Source: Gigaspora margarita (taxonomy: Eukaryota > Glomeromycota > Glomeromycetes > Diversisporales > Gigasporaceae). From it: 64,000 bases of DNA. This document shows, piece by piece, positions 33,021-42,384 of this stretch. Numbering within the stretch: position 1 is the first letter of the stretch; each line of letters starts with the position of its first letter. The translations under genes were made by a program, and so were the position numbers. Location of the stretch: the NCBI GenBank assembly GCA_009809945.1, contig WTPW01001277.1, forward strand, positions 122,180 to 186,179, read 5' to 3'. The notes under the pieces are model-generated. The model saw only the letters and a list, made by a program, of their open reading frames with translations. It did not search any database and was not told the origin of the DNA.

Positions 33021-33339
33021 TAACCAATCAAAAGCATTAATAACTTGATCCAATTGCTATATTAGTTTTATTAGTCAGTANATTGATCACATTTTGGATA
33101 TAACCATAATTTATTGGTTAGTAGATCAACAAAAAGCTACGAGCTACAAGAATCACTAAAAAAAATTAATAATTATCAGATAATCTGGACATCAAAAATT
33201 CCAACCAATCTAGAAATCAATCATCAAATCTTTAGGAAGTGCAGTAAATCACGTAATTTTCTGGGGGGTCCCCCATCTATCATGTCCTATATATATATAT
33301 ATAGTATAAATAGCCAATAATATTGAAGTAAAATCGATT

Positions 33340-33750
33340 TTTAGTTAATCGCAGATAGTTGCTACATAGTAAAGACTAAATTCTACTATGTCAATCGATA
33401 ATTATCGATTAAGTAAACTTATTTAGAAGATCAAAATACATATACTCTGAAATTTTTATTAAAATTGAAGAATTTTTTATTATTTAACTTTTAATTTTTA
33501 CGTTCGCCGAATATATTTTTTAAAAAAATTTTAATTTTTCCGTCGAACGTAAAAATCAAAAGTCAATTAATAAAAAATTCTCTAATACTTATGAAAATTT
33601 TGTGATAAGTGTATTTTGACCTTCTAAATAAGTTTACTTAAGCATTTTTAATTGATTTGCTTAGTAAAATTAAGACTTTACTATGTAGCGACTTTTGTTA
33701 ATTGTGGGGTAGCATATTTTCAGGTCAAAGACGTTTTGAGTTTTACTGCA
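33340..33750. mobile_element. Degenerate relative of the TA-flanked MITE
   Basis: Shares the inner CATAGTAAAGACTAAATTCT arm, GATTAAGTAAACTTATTTAGAAG and their complements with the long form, and ends GGGGTAGCATATTTTCAGG. Terminal CCGTAT motifs are lost. It lies beside the intact copy inside the same hAT element. Confidence 0.6.
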
Positions 33751-34039
33751 TTTCCCTTGGTGGAATGTAATTTTTTCTTAGTATTTGCTAATATATTTTA
33801 ATAAATTATATTTTTTTTAGCTATTGCAAAGCAATTAATATTATTGTCATTTATTTGTCATTTTAATGTCATTTATAAAAATATTTTTTATGATTTGTCA
33901 TTTTGCCATGGTTTTGTACAAATTTTTTTTTGTAATAAATGACATTGTCATTTTAAAATGACATATCATTTATTGTCATTTTCATAAAAATTTTTATGAC
34001 CTTGTCATTTGCCAACACTGCACCTGAACACCAAATACT

Positions 34040-34175
34040 ACCCCAACTTCCATATACATTGATTGCATTAATGTATTATATATCTCTTTCAATTATACAT
34101 CAAATGCACTGATGTATGCTATGTATCTCTTCAATATACATTAATCGCACTGATGTATGTTATATATCTCAAAGA
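34040..34175 (+). repeat. ~57-bp minisatellite with ATACATnnnnGCAnTGATGTAT
   Basis: Three units containing ATACATTGATTGCATTAATGTAT, each with a small dyad and ending TATATCTCTTTCAAT-like. Confidence 0.65.
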
Positions 34176-34869
34176 ATTCAATGCATTCAACAATTTATTG
34201 CATACGTGCAGTCCTTTTTATTGTTATAATTCACAAGTACAATATGAAAGGTATAATTCTGAAGTTTATATTCTGACTATCAAGGTTGCTTTTGCAAGTA
34301 TCAGTTTTTTTTTTACTTATTACGTAAAAACTGGGTACAATATCAAGTAATAATAAGTAATTAGTACGTCCATATCTACTAATGATAGAATTGATAAGTC
34401 ACCGCAGAATTAAATAAATTGTTGGTATAAAAAGACATAAAATACTTATCAATTCATCATTGGCAATTTTTATGGAATTTTAAAATCAGTTGTAATAACG
34501 GTATGATATTAAAAATAAAGTTAATCAGCTTTAAAAAAAACTACCCGAACAATCCGAGGCAGTGAAAAAAATTGCCAAAAACATTATTAAAAAAAAAGAT
34601 CTATATAATATTATAATTTATTCAAAAATAATTTTACATTTTGGATTCATAAAAATAAGGCAACTTTATAATAAATTTATAAGCTTCAATATTATATTTT
34701 TGAGTTTCGGATTATAGATTTGGGTTTCGGATAATAGTTTCAGGATTTCAGGTTTCAGAGTTTCAGTTTTTTTAAAAAAATCCAAAACTAGTTTCAGATT
34801 AGAACCGTTCCAAAACTAGTTTCGGGTAGGTTTCGTTTTGATGCCATGTTTGCAATGTATATCTCAAAT

Positions 34870-35480
34870 TTCTAAGTATATCAGTTATTATCTTACAAAT
34901 AAAATTTTCAGTGCTAATTTAAAGTATTATCAGAGAACAAACCAAAATATTTATACTTATATGATCATTTTTATTGAGTTAAAAAGTTAAGCTTAGAATT
35001 AGAATTCATGTTGGGGTTAGAAAATATAGATAGGGGTATCGAGTACATATATCTCAAGTTTTTATAGATTCCTAAGTATATCAGTTATTATCTTACAATT
35101 AAAATTTTCACGTGCTAATTATAAAGTTCTTTTCTAGAGAACACTTGTATTAGAGTTAAAAATTTAAGGTTAAAATTAGAGTTCATGTTAATAGGGTTAG
35201 TAATAATCGAATTCGCTTGGCAAATTAGTTAAGGTTAAAATTAGATTTATGTTAGGATTAGAAAGGCATATAGATAGGGTTAGTAATAATAGATTCGCTT
35301 AGCAAATTTTTTAAGTTTGTTTATGTAAAATCTAAATCATGAATTAGAATTCGTATTAGGGTTAGATAAACGATTGGTAATATAATTCACTTATTTATTG
35401 TTATATATGACAATGACAAAAATTGTTTATGTTAGGATAGGGTTAGAGTAAGTGGCTAGTTTAGGGTCTGGGTTTAGATA
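34870..35480 (+). repeat. Degenerate tandem repeats with TTAGGGTTAG-like words
   Basis: Four or five loose units of AAGGTTAAAATTAGAnTTCATGTTAGGGTTAG, plus two copies of TATATCTCAAnTTTnTA...AAGTATATCAGTTATTATCTTACAA (34855, 35045). Right interior of the 5.5-kb element. Confidence 0.5.
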
Positions 35481-35573
35481 TTATATAGTAAAATCGCTCA
35501 AGGAAAACTTTTTATTAGTCCACGAAAGATGGGGATTCTTAATCACATAGAAGTAAATTTCTGATGGCGATAA

Positions 35574-35686
35574 TGGGGGACACCTACCGATTTTGCACCT
35601 ACATAGTTGTGTTAGAGTTTTTATGATATACTGATATTTGGTAGGTGCAAAAATCGCATGTATGGTAGGTGTCTGGAGACTCTCCC
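35574..35686. mobile_element. 113-bp MITE with TAA duplication
   Basis: TAA at 35571-35573 and 35687-35689. Inverted repeats: GACACCTACCGATTTTGCAC at the left, GTGCAAAAATCGCATGTATG then GTAGGTGTC at the right. PIF/Harbinger-like by duplication, very short. Confidence 0.65.
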
Positions 35687-35819
35687 TAATAATGGGTAGC
35701 TTAATTTTTGTGTGGTGTCACATGATTGAGACGTTTTGGTATTTATACTATATATACTACATATTATATATATTGTTATATATAAATACTAAATATAAAT
35801 AAATATAAAAAATTTAATA

Positions 35820-35923
35820 AATTTTATTAATAGTACTATAGCACTNTAGTGCTATAGCACTACAATACTATAGCACTATAGTGCTATAGCACTACAATAC
35901 TATAGCACTATAAAATAAATCCC
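35820..35923. repeat. TAGTGCTATAGCACTA palindromic subterminal repeats
   Basis: Four to five units of the 16-bp palindrome at the right end of the 5.5-kb element. Matching units are at 30458-30480, 36058-36110 and 38185-38300, always next to the ends of the two related elements. A candidate transposase-binding array. One N at 35846. Confidence 0.8.
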
Positions 35924-35932
35924 AAGTAAATA

Positions 35933-36039
35933 TACTAGAATAATGTATTTTTATATACTAAACAAGTTTTCTTAAAGCACAAAATTAGAATCAATTAGTA
36001 AAATTTTGAGAATCATAGAATTTTTTAGTATTTTTATTA
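35933..36039. repeat. 330-bp satellite, second block
   Basis: Continuation of the 29470-30432 array between the two 9-bp-duplication elements; includes AAACAAGTTTTCTTAAAGCAC and TAGAATCAATTAGTAAAATTTT. Confidence 0.85.
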
Positions 36040-36249
36040 ATAAAATTAGGGATTTATTTTATAGTGCTATAGCATTATAGTGCTATAGCACTATAGTGCT
36101 ATAGTATTTATATATAATTTATTATATTTTTTATAAAGTATTATATACAACTAATTTTAGCCAAGAGCAAAATTGATTTTATATAAAATTTATATTTTTA
36201 TTATTGTGGCCTAGGCCCTATAAAAAAAGTGGTCTGGGGTGTGGTACAG

Positions 36250-36770
36250 ATTGGTGTTGGGAATACACGAAATGGCACAGTCAGAGTGAACCGTTGAATG
36301 GAATGTCCTGGTAAAAGGTGGTACAGAAATTATGATAGGAGGTGGCACATAATGGCATCTTCATTTCACAGAATGATACATGTCAAAGGTGGTAAGTGTT
36401 GGCTCATTTCACAAAGAGCGAAAGATCAATATATGAATTTTTTAAAAAAAATTGTGATATAACATAATTTCACTAATAAAACTGTTCTGGGTGTCTTAAC
36501 AAAAAAAATTCCTTACAAAATTTTGATACATGTATAGTTAGTTCATATTATATTGATTGTTGATTGTATGTGTTTTTTTTATTATAACGTTAATTATCTG
36601 TGCCAAAACCCATGCCATTTGAACTAGTAAAGTGTTGCAAAATCTGAGTCAATAACGGTCCAATTTGTACGGGTATATGGCCAAAAATCTATGCCAATTC
36701 AAGCCTCTTACATACATGATCTAGGTTTAATCTGTGCCACCAAAAACTGTGCCATTCCGTTTCCAACCCG
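36250..36770. repeat. Segment with inverted AATGGCACAG motifs
   Basis: GAAATGGCACAGTCAG near 36269 and its complement CTGTGCCATTCC near 36749 may be ends of a further decayed element; repeated GGTGGnACA words lie between. The match is short. Confidence 0.35.
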
Positions 36771-37310
36771 GTAACATTTTTATAGGGAGGGCGTCCAGAA
36801 TACTGCAATCGCAGAAATTCTGGTGCATTTTATAATAGAATTTGCAGAATCCGCAGTTAAATGGTGAATTTTTATTGGTCTAATAATTTTGAACTTGCAA
36901 AATTTGCTGAATTTGAGGTGTAGCTTATTGTTAGACTCGAAATAATACTTCAATTGTCTTGCAAATACCCACATAAAGCTACCAAATAATATCAATAGTG
37001 CTGGCCGGGTGGCTGCAAAAATCTGTACAATTATGTGCGAATAAATATTGCAGAAACCCTATAACTAAATCCCTTGGAATTGTAATTATCCATTTTTTTT
37101 TTGTTCAGAAAATCGACTTGTTCTGAACATTTAAAAGATGTTTATTGGATGTATATTTTTTTATACGATAACTTTCAATCAAAAAACTTATTTTTTACAC
37201 CCTTAAAACCTCATTGAAAATTCATAATTTTAGAACATACATATTTTATAGAGCAATATACTGTAAGATGTTTATATAAAACGTTATCTATATATACTAA
37301 ACTAAACCTA
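36771..37310. other. Unassigned interior of copy 2
   Basis: Moderately complex sequence. A 71-codon minus-strand frame at 36780-36995 has no recognised domain and no start context support; I cannot say whether it is coding. Confidence 0.3.
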
Positions 37311-37314
37311 CCTT

Positions 37315-37425
37315 TACTGCATATTCTACCCTAACCCAACCACGAACTCAAACCCTAACCCAACCACGAACGCGAACCCTAACCCTAACCAGCCCTAATC
37401 ACAATTACATCAACCTAGTAAACTA
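37315..37425 (+). repeat. Interstitial telomere-like CCCTAA stretch
   Basis: CCCTAACCCAACCACGAAC twice, then GAACCCTAACCCTAACCAGC. Irregular and short, so it is not a telomere; it lies inside a mobile element. Confidence 0.65.
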
Positions 37426-37671
37426 GCTAACCCTAAATTATCCAATTCAAAGTAGCTATTACTTAGAAAACCTACTGCTAATATCGATTCAAAATAAGCA
37501 AGGATGCCAGAAATGATGCCAATCAGCACCTCAGTCAACAACACTAGTATACGATAATATCAAGATCAGGTAACTACACCTACAAATGACGAAATGGCGA
37601 TAAATCAACAATATAATGTAGAACACTATGAAAAAGAAATTGGTTAGTAAAATGAAGTAATATAGGCAAAA

Positions 37672-37700
37672 NNNNNNAAAAAAAAAAAAAAAAAAAACAA
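37672..37700. other. 6-N gap with adjoining poly-A
   Basis: Six Ns followed by about 20 As. Overlapping minus-strand frames here are artefacts of the poly-A/N tract and the repeated CAAAGCACCAG sequence beyond. Confidence 0.9.
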
Positions 37701-38130
37701 CACGTATCTGGACAACACAACAACACGATGCAACGCTAGAAAGTCCAGCAAAAGAGCAAGAGCAAAGCACCAGAAAGGTGAAGCAGCAACAAATTGAGCA
37801 CCAATAAAAACAACAAAAAGCCAAAGCAAAGCACCAGCACCAGTAAAAGCGAAGTTCCAAAAGAACAAAGCAAAGTACTACTTAATTCACCAGCGAAACG
37901 ACAACACAAAAAAATCGAAAGCATTAACCAAAACCAACAGCACATCACCTGCAAAAATGAACATAAATGACACAAAACTGGCAAAACTAACATAATAAAC
38001 GACAGCAATCACAACTTTAACTATAGTACTTACGACGCAGCCCAGCAAGAACGAAAAGATGATAATTATGACACCAGAAACACCAACGACGTAACAACAC
38101 TATAACAGATAACAACAGATCAATATAAAA
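37700..38130 (-). repeat. CA-rich block (inverted GT-rich block)
   Basis: Words such as GCAAAGCACCAG, GCAACAAATTGAGCACC and GATGATAATTATGACACC. This is the inverted style of the GT-rich blocks at 9700 and 12790. Frames on the minus strand give low-complexity Cys/Phe/Leu-rich translations and are rejected. Confidence 0.5.
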
Positions 38131-38319
38131 ACATGCATGATCAATTTGTGTAACCAGAAATTTTATTATTCTTATAAATAAAAAAGATAGCACTATAATG
38201 CTATAGTATCAAAATAATATTATTAGTTTATTAAATTATTTTATTATATGATAAGGGTCGCATCATAGTGCTATAGCACTATAATGCTATAGCGCTACAA
38301 CAATATTCCTATAAAATTA

Positions 38320-38486
38320 TATAAAATATTATAATTCTTAAAATTTTACTAATTGATTCTAACATTGTGCTCTAAGAAAAATATAAAAGTAAATATGCTA
38401 AAATAATGTATTTTTATGTACCGATCAAGTTTTCTTAGAGCACAATGTTAGAATCAACTAGTAAAATTTTGAGAATTATAATATTT
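38320..38486. repeat. 330-bp satellite, third block
   Basis: Carries TTACTAATTGATTCTAACAT and its inverted partner TAGAATCAACTAGTAAAATT. Interrupted at 38487. Confidence 0.85.
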
Positions 38487-38987
38487 CATATCAGCAGATC
38501 AGCGTAACATATCGGCTCGACCAATCATGATCAAGGATTATCAAAAAAAATTTACATGAAAATTTATTACAAAGTGAATTTTCACAAAAACAGCCTTTTT
38601 AACCAGCTTTGTATTTATAATTAAGTACGTAGAAAATTACGAAATTCATGTATTTAATTATAAGCCAAAAGTAGATTAAAAAGGCCATTTTTTTGAAAAT
38701 TGGCTTCCGAATTTACCCTTGATAGTTACCAACCCATTTCTCAATGCCCAACCCATCCTAAAACACCCGAGTATTTCAACAAACGATAAAAGTACTTTTT
38801 TCTATAGCTTAGCATAGCTCTTTTATTAAGTTTTATTGGTTTTTTAACTTGTTTAGACATCAAAGAGGCTCTTTTGTTAGTTGTAACAAGTACTTCGTTT
38901 GTTAGTTTTTTAACGTTACTTAAGAGCAAATTTTTGTGTAATAGTTTATTGGAAAAATAGACCCAGTTACGCCGATCCGCTGATATG
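38487..38987. mobile_element. 501-bp TIR element with CATATCAGC ends
   Basis: Left end CATATCAGCAGATCAGCGTA and right end (inverted) CATATCAGCGGATCGGCGTA. It splits the satellite at ATAATATTT/TTATATAA, where intact units read ATAATATTTTATATAA, so any target duplication is very short (one or two bases). Internal inverted arms around AATTAAGTACGTAG. A 62-codon Lys-rich minus-strand frame inside has no recognised domain. Confidence 0.75.
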
Positions 38988-39290
38988 TTATATAATTTTA
39001 TTAATAAAAATACTAAAAAATTCTATAATTCTCAAAATTTTACTAATTGATTCTAACATTGTACTCTAAGAAAACTTGTTCAGCACATAAAAATATATTA
39101 TTCCAGTATATTTACTTTTATATTTCTTGAAAAATGTGGGTAATTTGCTAAAAATAAAATATAACATGCATAAAATTGCTGTAATTTGCCAAAATACCTT
39201 ATATAACCTTTTTTAAAATTAACCTCAATTTGCTAAAACTTAAATTTGGACCTCAGACCAAATTTTCTGCAATTTGCTAAAAAAAAATAT
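38988..39290. repeat. 330-bp satellite, fourth block, and right interior of the 10.5-kb element
   Basis: 38988-39140 continues the satellite (ACTTGTTCAGCACATAAAAATA at 39075). 39125-39290 is TTTGCTAAAA-type sequence matching the left interior. Confidence 0.7.
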
Positions 39291-39318
39291 GACATATATC
39301 AGAGATGTCTGGGGTTCT

Positions 39319-39860
39319 AAAAGAAATAGCTGAAGCGAAACGATAGTTAAAACAAAGAAACAAATAATAGCTAACTAGGGGTAAGCGAAAATAAGCGTGT
39401 AGAGCTAGTTTTTATAGAATTATTATATCCGATGAAGTGCGAAAGTATTTTAAATACTATTTTTTTTTATTTTTATTTTTGGTTTTTTTATTTTTTTTTT
39501 GGGTTTATTTTTTTTGTTGCTTTTTATTTATTTTTTTTTTTTGTATAATAATATATAATAAAATATGTAATATTGAATAAAAATGTATATTTAATTTAAA
39601 ATAAATTTAAAATATATAATGAATAATAATAAATAAAAAAATATAAAATTTTATATTAAATTGTGAAACAATGTGAAAATCTGTGAAAACATTCAAAAAT
39701 TTGCAAAAGTGTAATTATATGAATATGTATGTCGTTTATTTATTTTTTTAAAAAATTTTGAAAATTTTGCGAAATATTGCATAATATTGCGATAATATGC
39801 AAAATATTGCTTTCTGTGACCCCAGAGGGGATAATTAGGTACAGGTTGCATTGTTTTTAT
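39319..39860 (+). repeat. Family D body of copy C, continuation
   Basis: Resumes directly after the duplication AAAAGAAA with TAGCTGAAGCGAAACGATAG, then GCGAAAATAAGCGTGTAGAGCTAG and the GTGAAAAnnTGTGAAAAC series, ending at GTGACCCCAGAGGGG. Co-linear with 30-1600 (less its insertion). Confidence 0.75.
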
Positions 39861-40503
39861 TTACCCTATTTCGCAATATTTTGCAATATATTTCGAAATA
39901 ATTCAAAATTTCTTTCAAAATATTTTGAAAGAAATGCATGCCAAAATCTTTGAAAGATTGCGATTTTTTCGAAAGATAGTGTGTCAATTGCAATTCTTTC
40001 GAAAGATTTTGGCATGCAATTTCTTTTAAAAGATTTCGTATATTTATTTTGCTAATATAAGTTACAAAGATAGGTTGTTTTAGTAAAAAAAAGATGTTTT
40101 ATAAGAAAACCCAAAAATTTCAAATGTTAGCACAAAAAAAATTTTTTTTTTACTAAAACATTCTATCTTTTTAATTTAGAAAAAGTTGTTTAGTGTAAAA
40201 TTTTGCATATATACTTAAATATAAATATAGATTAAATTAGTAAAAAAAAAGTTCTATATGTGCTAACATTAAAATTTTTTGTTTTTTTCTTATAAAATAT
40301 CTTTTTTTTTACTAAAATAATCTATTTTTGTAACTTAGAAAAGGTTGTTCAGAATAAAATTTTACACTATATATCTTGTTATCGCTTATTTATTTTTATA
40401 TTTTATTAGTAAAATTTTTAGTTTTTTTAAAAAAATTTTTTGTCTACAAAATCGAGTGATTTGATTGGTCAAATCATGGGTGCGACATGTTGTAGGTGCG
40501 ACA

Positions 40504-41380
40504 AATTTCTATTTCCAATTTGATTATATAACAAAAATTACAACCCGGTTTTGCAACTAAATTATATAATAAATTTTGAAAAAAAAATTTATAGAATAGT
40601 TGGCCTAGTTAACCAGATTGAAACAATATAGTTTTTATCTTAGTTTCAAGTTTTGTTATTCACCCATATTACTGATTATAAGCTACTATATAAATTTGAC
40701 TTTATACTATTAAAAAAAATTAGTATATTATATGCCAATATGTAAATTAATTTTATACTATTGGAAAAGAAAATTAATAATATTCAGTAATATTATAAGT
40801 CAAAGATATTAGTTTATAGCAACCAGTTGCTATGGCAATCTCATGATTGACAAATCAAAGTTGATCACATGCATTCTTATTTTTCAAAAAAGTTATGTGA
40901 TCTTGGTTTTTTTCAATTACTTGATCATGTGATAATGCCAAACATATCAACTCCTTTTGTGTAATCTAGAATTACATCACTTAAACTGTTCGTTATAGAA
41001 AAAAAAAAATAAAATTTTCAAACATTTAATTGCCAATCCGTAATAAGATCAGCAAGATTTCTATATTTAGAATTGGGGCAAAACAAATATATAAACAAGG
41101 TAGTACAAAATCTGGATCAGGCCTGTATATATAAAATTTTTATATGATTTAAAGAATTTTAAAGATGTTTTTACTCATATCTTCTTATCTACAAGTCCGA
41201 TTTTAATGAAATTTTGGCAGTAGATGCACAAGAACCTGCTACAACTTTACTTAGAGCCAAAAATAATATTTACTTAGTATAAAAAAACTTTTTATTAGGC
41301 CTAATACAGATTTACTAATATATTGTTTATATATTTGTTTATCCTAATTCCAAATATGATAATAATATAGCTATTAGGGT
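40504..41380. other. Unassigned AT-rich sequence
   Basis: No frame or repeat recognised beyond scattered words such as GTTGCTATGGCAATCTCATGA (40830). Confidence 0.35.
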
Positions 41381-41384
41381 TCCA

Positions 41385-41655
41385 CAATTTGATTTGATCT
41401 TCAAATATTTGAATCAAATATTTGATCAAATTCAAATTCAAATTTGACTATATTTGATTTGATCAAATTCAAATCTGGCCAAATTTGATTTGATTTGACA
41501 ATATTTGATTTGATTTGAAAATTACTATTAAAAATTCAAATTCAAATCAAATTCAAATCCAAATATTTAAATCAAATCAAATTCAAATTAGAATCAATTT
41601 GATTTGATCAATTCAAATTGATCCAATATTTGATTTGATTTGAATTTGAGAAACT
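41385..41655. repeat. (ATTTGATTTGA)n simple repeat with self-complementary runs
   Basis: Runs of CAAATTTGATTTGATT and AAATCAAATTCAAATC in both orientations. Bounded by TAGGGTTCCACAATTTGATT at the left and GAGAAACTCTAATAGCTA at the right, themselves weakly inverted. Confidence 0.75.
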
Positions 41656-41689
41656 CTAATAGCTATAGTGCTGATCTTACCCAGATTGG

Positions 41690-42384
41690 TAATTAAGCAA
41701 AGATATCTCCACAACCACCTGATCAAATTTGATAAAAATTTTTTATTTGAATTCTAAGGATCCATGGAATTCAAATAAAAAAATTTTCATTGAATTTGAT
41801 TAGGTGGTTGTGGAGATATTTTCGCTCAAATTTTTTAAAAAAATTAGTATAGCTTCTATTTTGATAGATGTTTTGACTTTTTCTAAATTTTAGCTAAGTA
41901 TCTCTACAACTACCTGATCAAATTCAATAAAAATTTTTTTATTTGAATCCCATAGATCTATAGAATTCAAATAAAAAAATTTTATCGAATTTGGTCTAGC
42001 TAAAATTTTAAAAAAAATCAAAATATCTATCAAAATAGAAGCTATACCAATTTTTTTAAAAAATTTAAGCGAAGATATTTTTACAACCATCTGATCAAAT
42101 TTAATAAAAAATTTTTTATTTGAATTCTATGGATCCATAGAATTCAAATAAAAATTTTTTATCAAATTTGGCCAGGTAATTGTAGAGATATCTTAGCTAA
42201 AATTTAAAGGAAAGTTAAAACGTCTATTAAGATAGAAGCTACGCCAATTTTTTAAAAAAATTTGAGCAAAGATATCTCCACAACCACTTGATTAAATTCA
42301 ATAAAAATTTTTTTATTTGAATACTATAAATCTATAGAATTCAAATAAAAAAATTTTTATTGAATTTGGTCAGGTAGTTGTAGA
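41690..42384. repeat. Hairpin satellite (~190-bp units)
   Basis: Four units with centres near 41763, 41950, 42130 and 42325. Each has GATCAAATTnnATAAAAATTTTTTATTTGAATTC and its complement around GGATCCATGG-like centres, and is joined by GATATCTCnACAACnACCTGA / TTGTAGAGATATC. It resumes after an insertion at 44132-44450. The hairpin core also occurs in palindromes P1 and P2. Confidence 0.8.

Larger units (their letters stand above)
32166..34020. mobile_element. hAT-type element (1.86 kb), nested
   Basis: Ends CAGTGTTGGCACATTGTCAT and (inverted) CAGTGTTGGCAAATGACAAG: the classical hAT start CAGTGTTGGC. Flanks TACCTGAA and CACCTGAA match in 7 of 8 positions. Subterminal regions are rich in TGTCATTT/AAATGACA repeats in both orientations (32165-32275, 33835-34010). 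A TA-flanked MITE sits inside at 32501-33020. No transposase frame; non-autonomous. Confidence 0.9.
31850..34852. mobile_element. TIR element with 8-bp duplication (3.0 kb), nested
   Basis: A perfect 8-bp duplication CAATGTAT (31842-31849, 34853-34860). Ends TAAAGATGGCACCGAAACC and (inverted) CAAACATGGCATCAAAACG. Subterminal regions are full of GAAACC/GGTTTC words: TCTGAAAGTTTCGGGTTTCG at the left, GGGTTTCGGATTATAG at the right. The length of the duplication fits hAT. It contains a 1.85-kb hAT-type element and no visible transposase of its own. Confidence 0.85.
30433..35923 (+). mobile_element. TIR element with 9-bp duplication, copy 1 (5.49 kb with nested insert)
   Basis: Flanked by a perfect 9-bp duplication AAGTAAATA (30424-30432, 35924-35932); uninterrupted satellite units show the empty site AAGTAAATATGCTAGAATAAT. 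Left end GGGAATATTGTTGTAGTGCT, right end ATAGCACTATAAAATAAATCCC. Both subterminal regions carry palindromic TAGTGCTATAGCACTA repeats. After the left repeats comes TGCGACCCTTATC, found inverted near the right end of the element at 36049-38310, which has the same two ends swapped. The duplication length fits Mutator-like elements. The interior holds a 3.0-kb nested element and no recognisable transposase. Confidence 0.85.
36049..38310 (-). mobile_element. TIR element with 9-bp duplication, copy 2 (2.26 kb, inverted relative to copy 1)
   Basis: A perfect 9-bp duplication ATAAAATTA (36040-36048, 38311-38319), with the empty site kept in intact satellite units (TTATTAATAAAATTATATAA). Ends GGGATTTATTTTATAGTGCT and AGCGCTACAACAATATTCCT are the two ends of copy 1 in swapped order. 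The interior has GGTGGCACA/GTGCCA-rich sequence (36230-36770), telomere-like sequence and a CA-rich block. No transposase recognised. Confidence 0.85.
28810..39318. mobile_element. AGGACCC-type element (10.5 kb including nested insertions)
   Basis: Left end AGGACCCTAGACATCTCTTA and right end (inverted) AGAACCCCAGACATCTCTGA match in 17 of 20 positions. A perfect 8-bp duplication AAAAGAAA flanks it (28802-28809, 39319-39326). The joined flanks read GATAGCCAAACAAAAGAAA then TAGC, equivalent to positions 15-42 of family D copy A, which preserves the empty site. The interior is a 330-bp palindromic satellite plus several nested elements. The original core was perhaps 2 kb. The 8-bp duplication suggests hAT or a related group, although the ends are not the usual CAG type. 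Confidence 0.85.
27391..40503 (+). mobile_element. Family D-type element copy C, interrupted by a 10.5-kb nest
   Basis: Left end (27393-27455) and right end (40435-40503) are inverted repeats of about 60 bp with roughly 80 percent identity, including TGATTTGAnCAATCAAATCA and CGATTTTGTAG. Subterminal TTCGAAATATTTTGCAATAT-type arms follow on both sides (27540-27790, 39870-40030). The family D body runs from 27790 to 28809 and resumes at 39319-39850. Without the insertion the element would be about 2.6 kb. Its ends differ from those of the copy at 49480-51449, so family D bodies occur with at least two kinds of ends. Confidence 0.65.

Noticed and set aside
37315-37425. Telomere
   Set aside because: CCCTAA repeats are few, irregular and inside a mobile element with defined ends.
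37531-38008. Overlapping minus-strand frames in three phases, Cys/Phe/Leu-rich
   Set aside because: They are products of the CA-rich block, poly-A and Ns; all three frames are open together, which indicates composition rather than coding.
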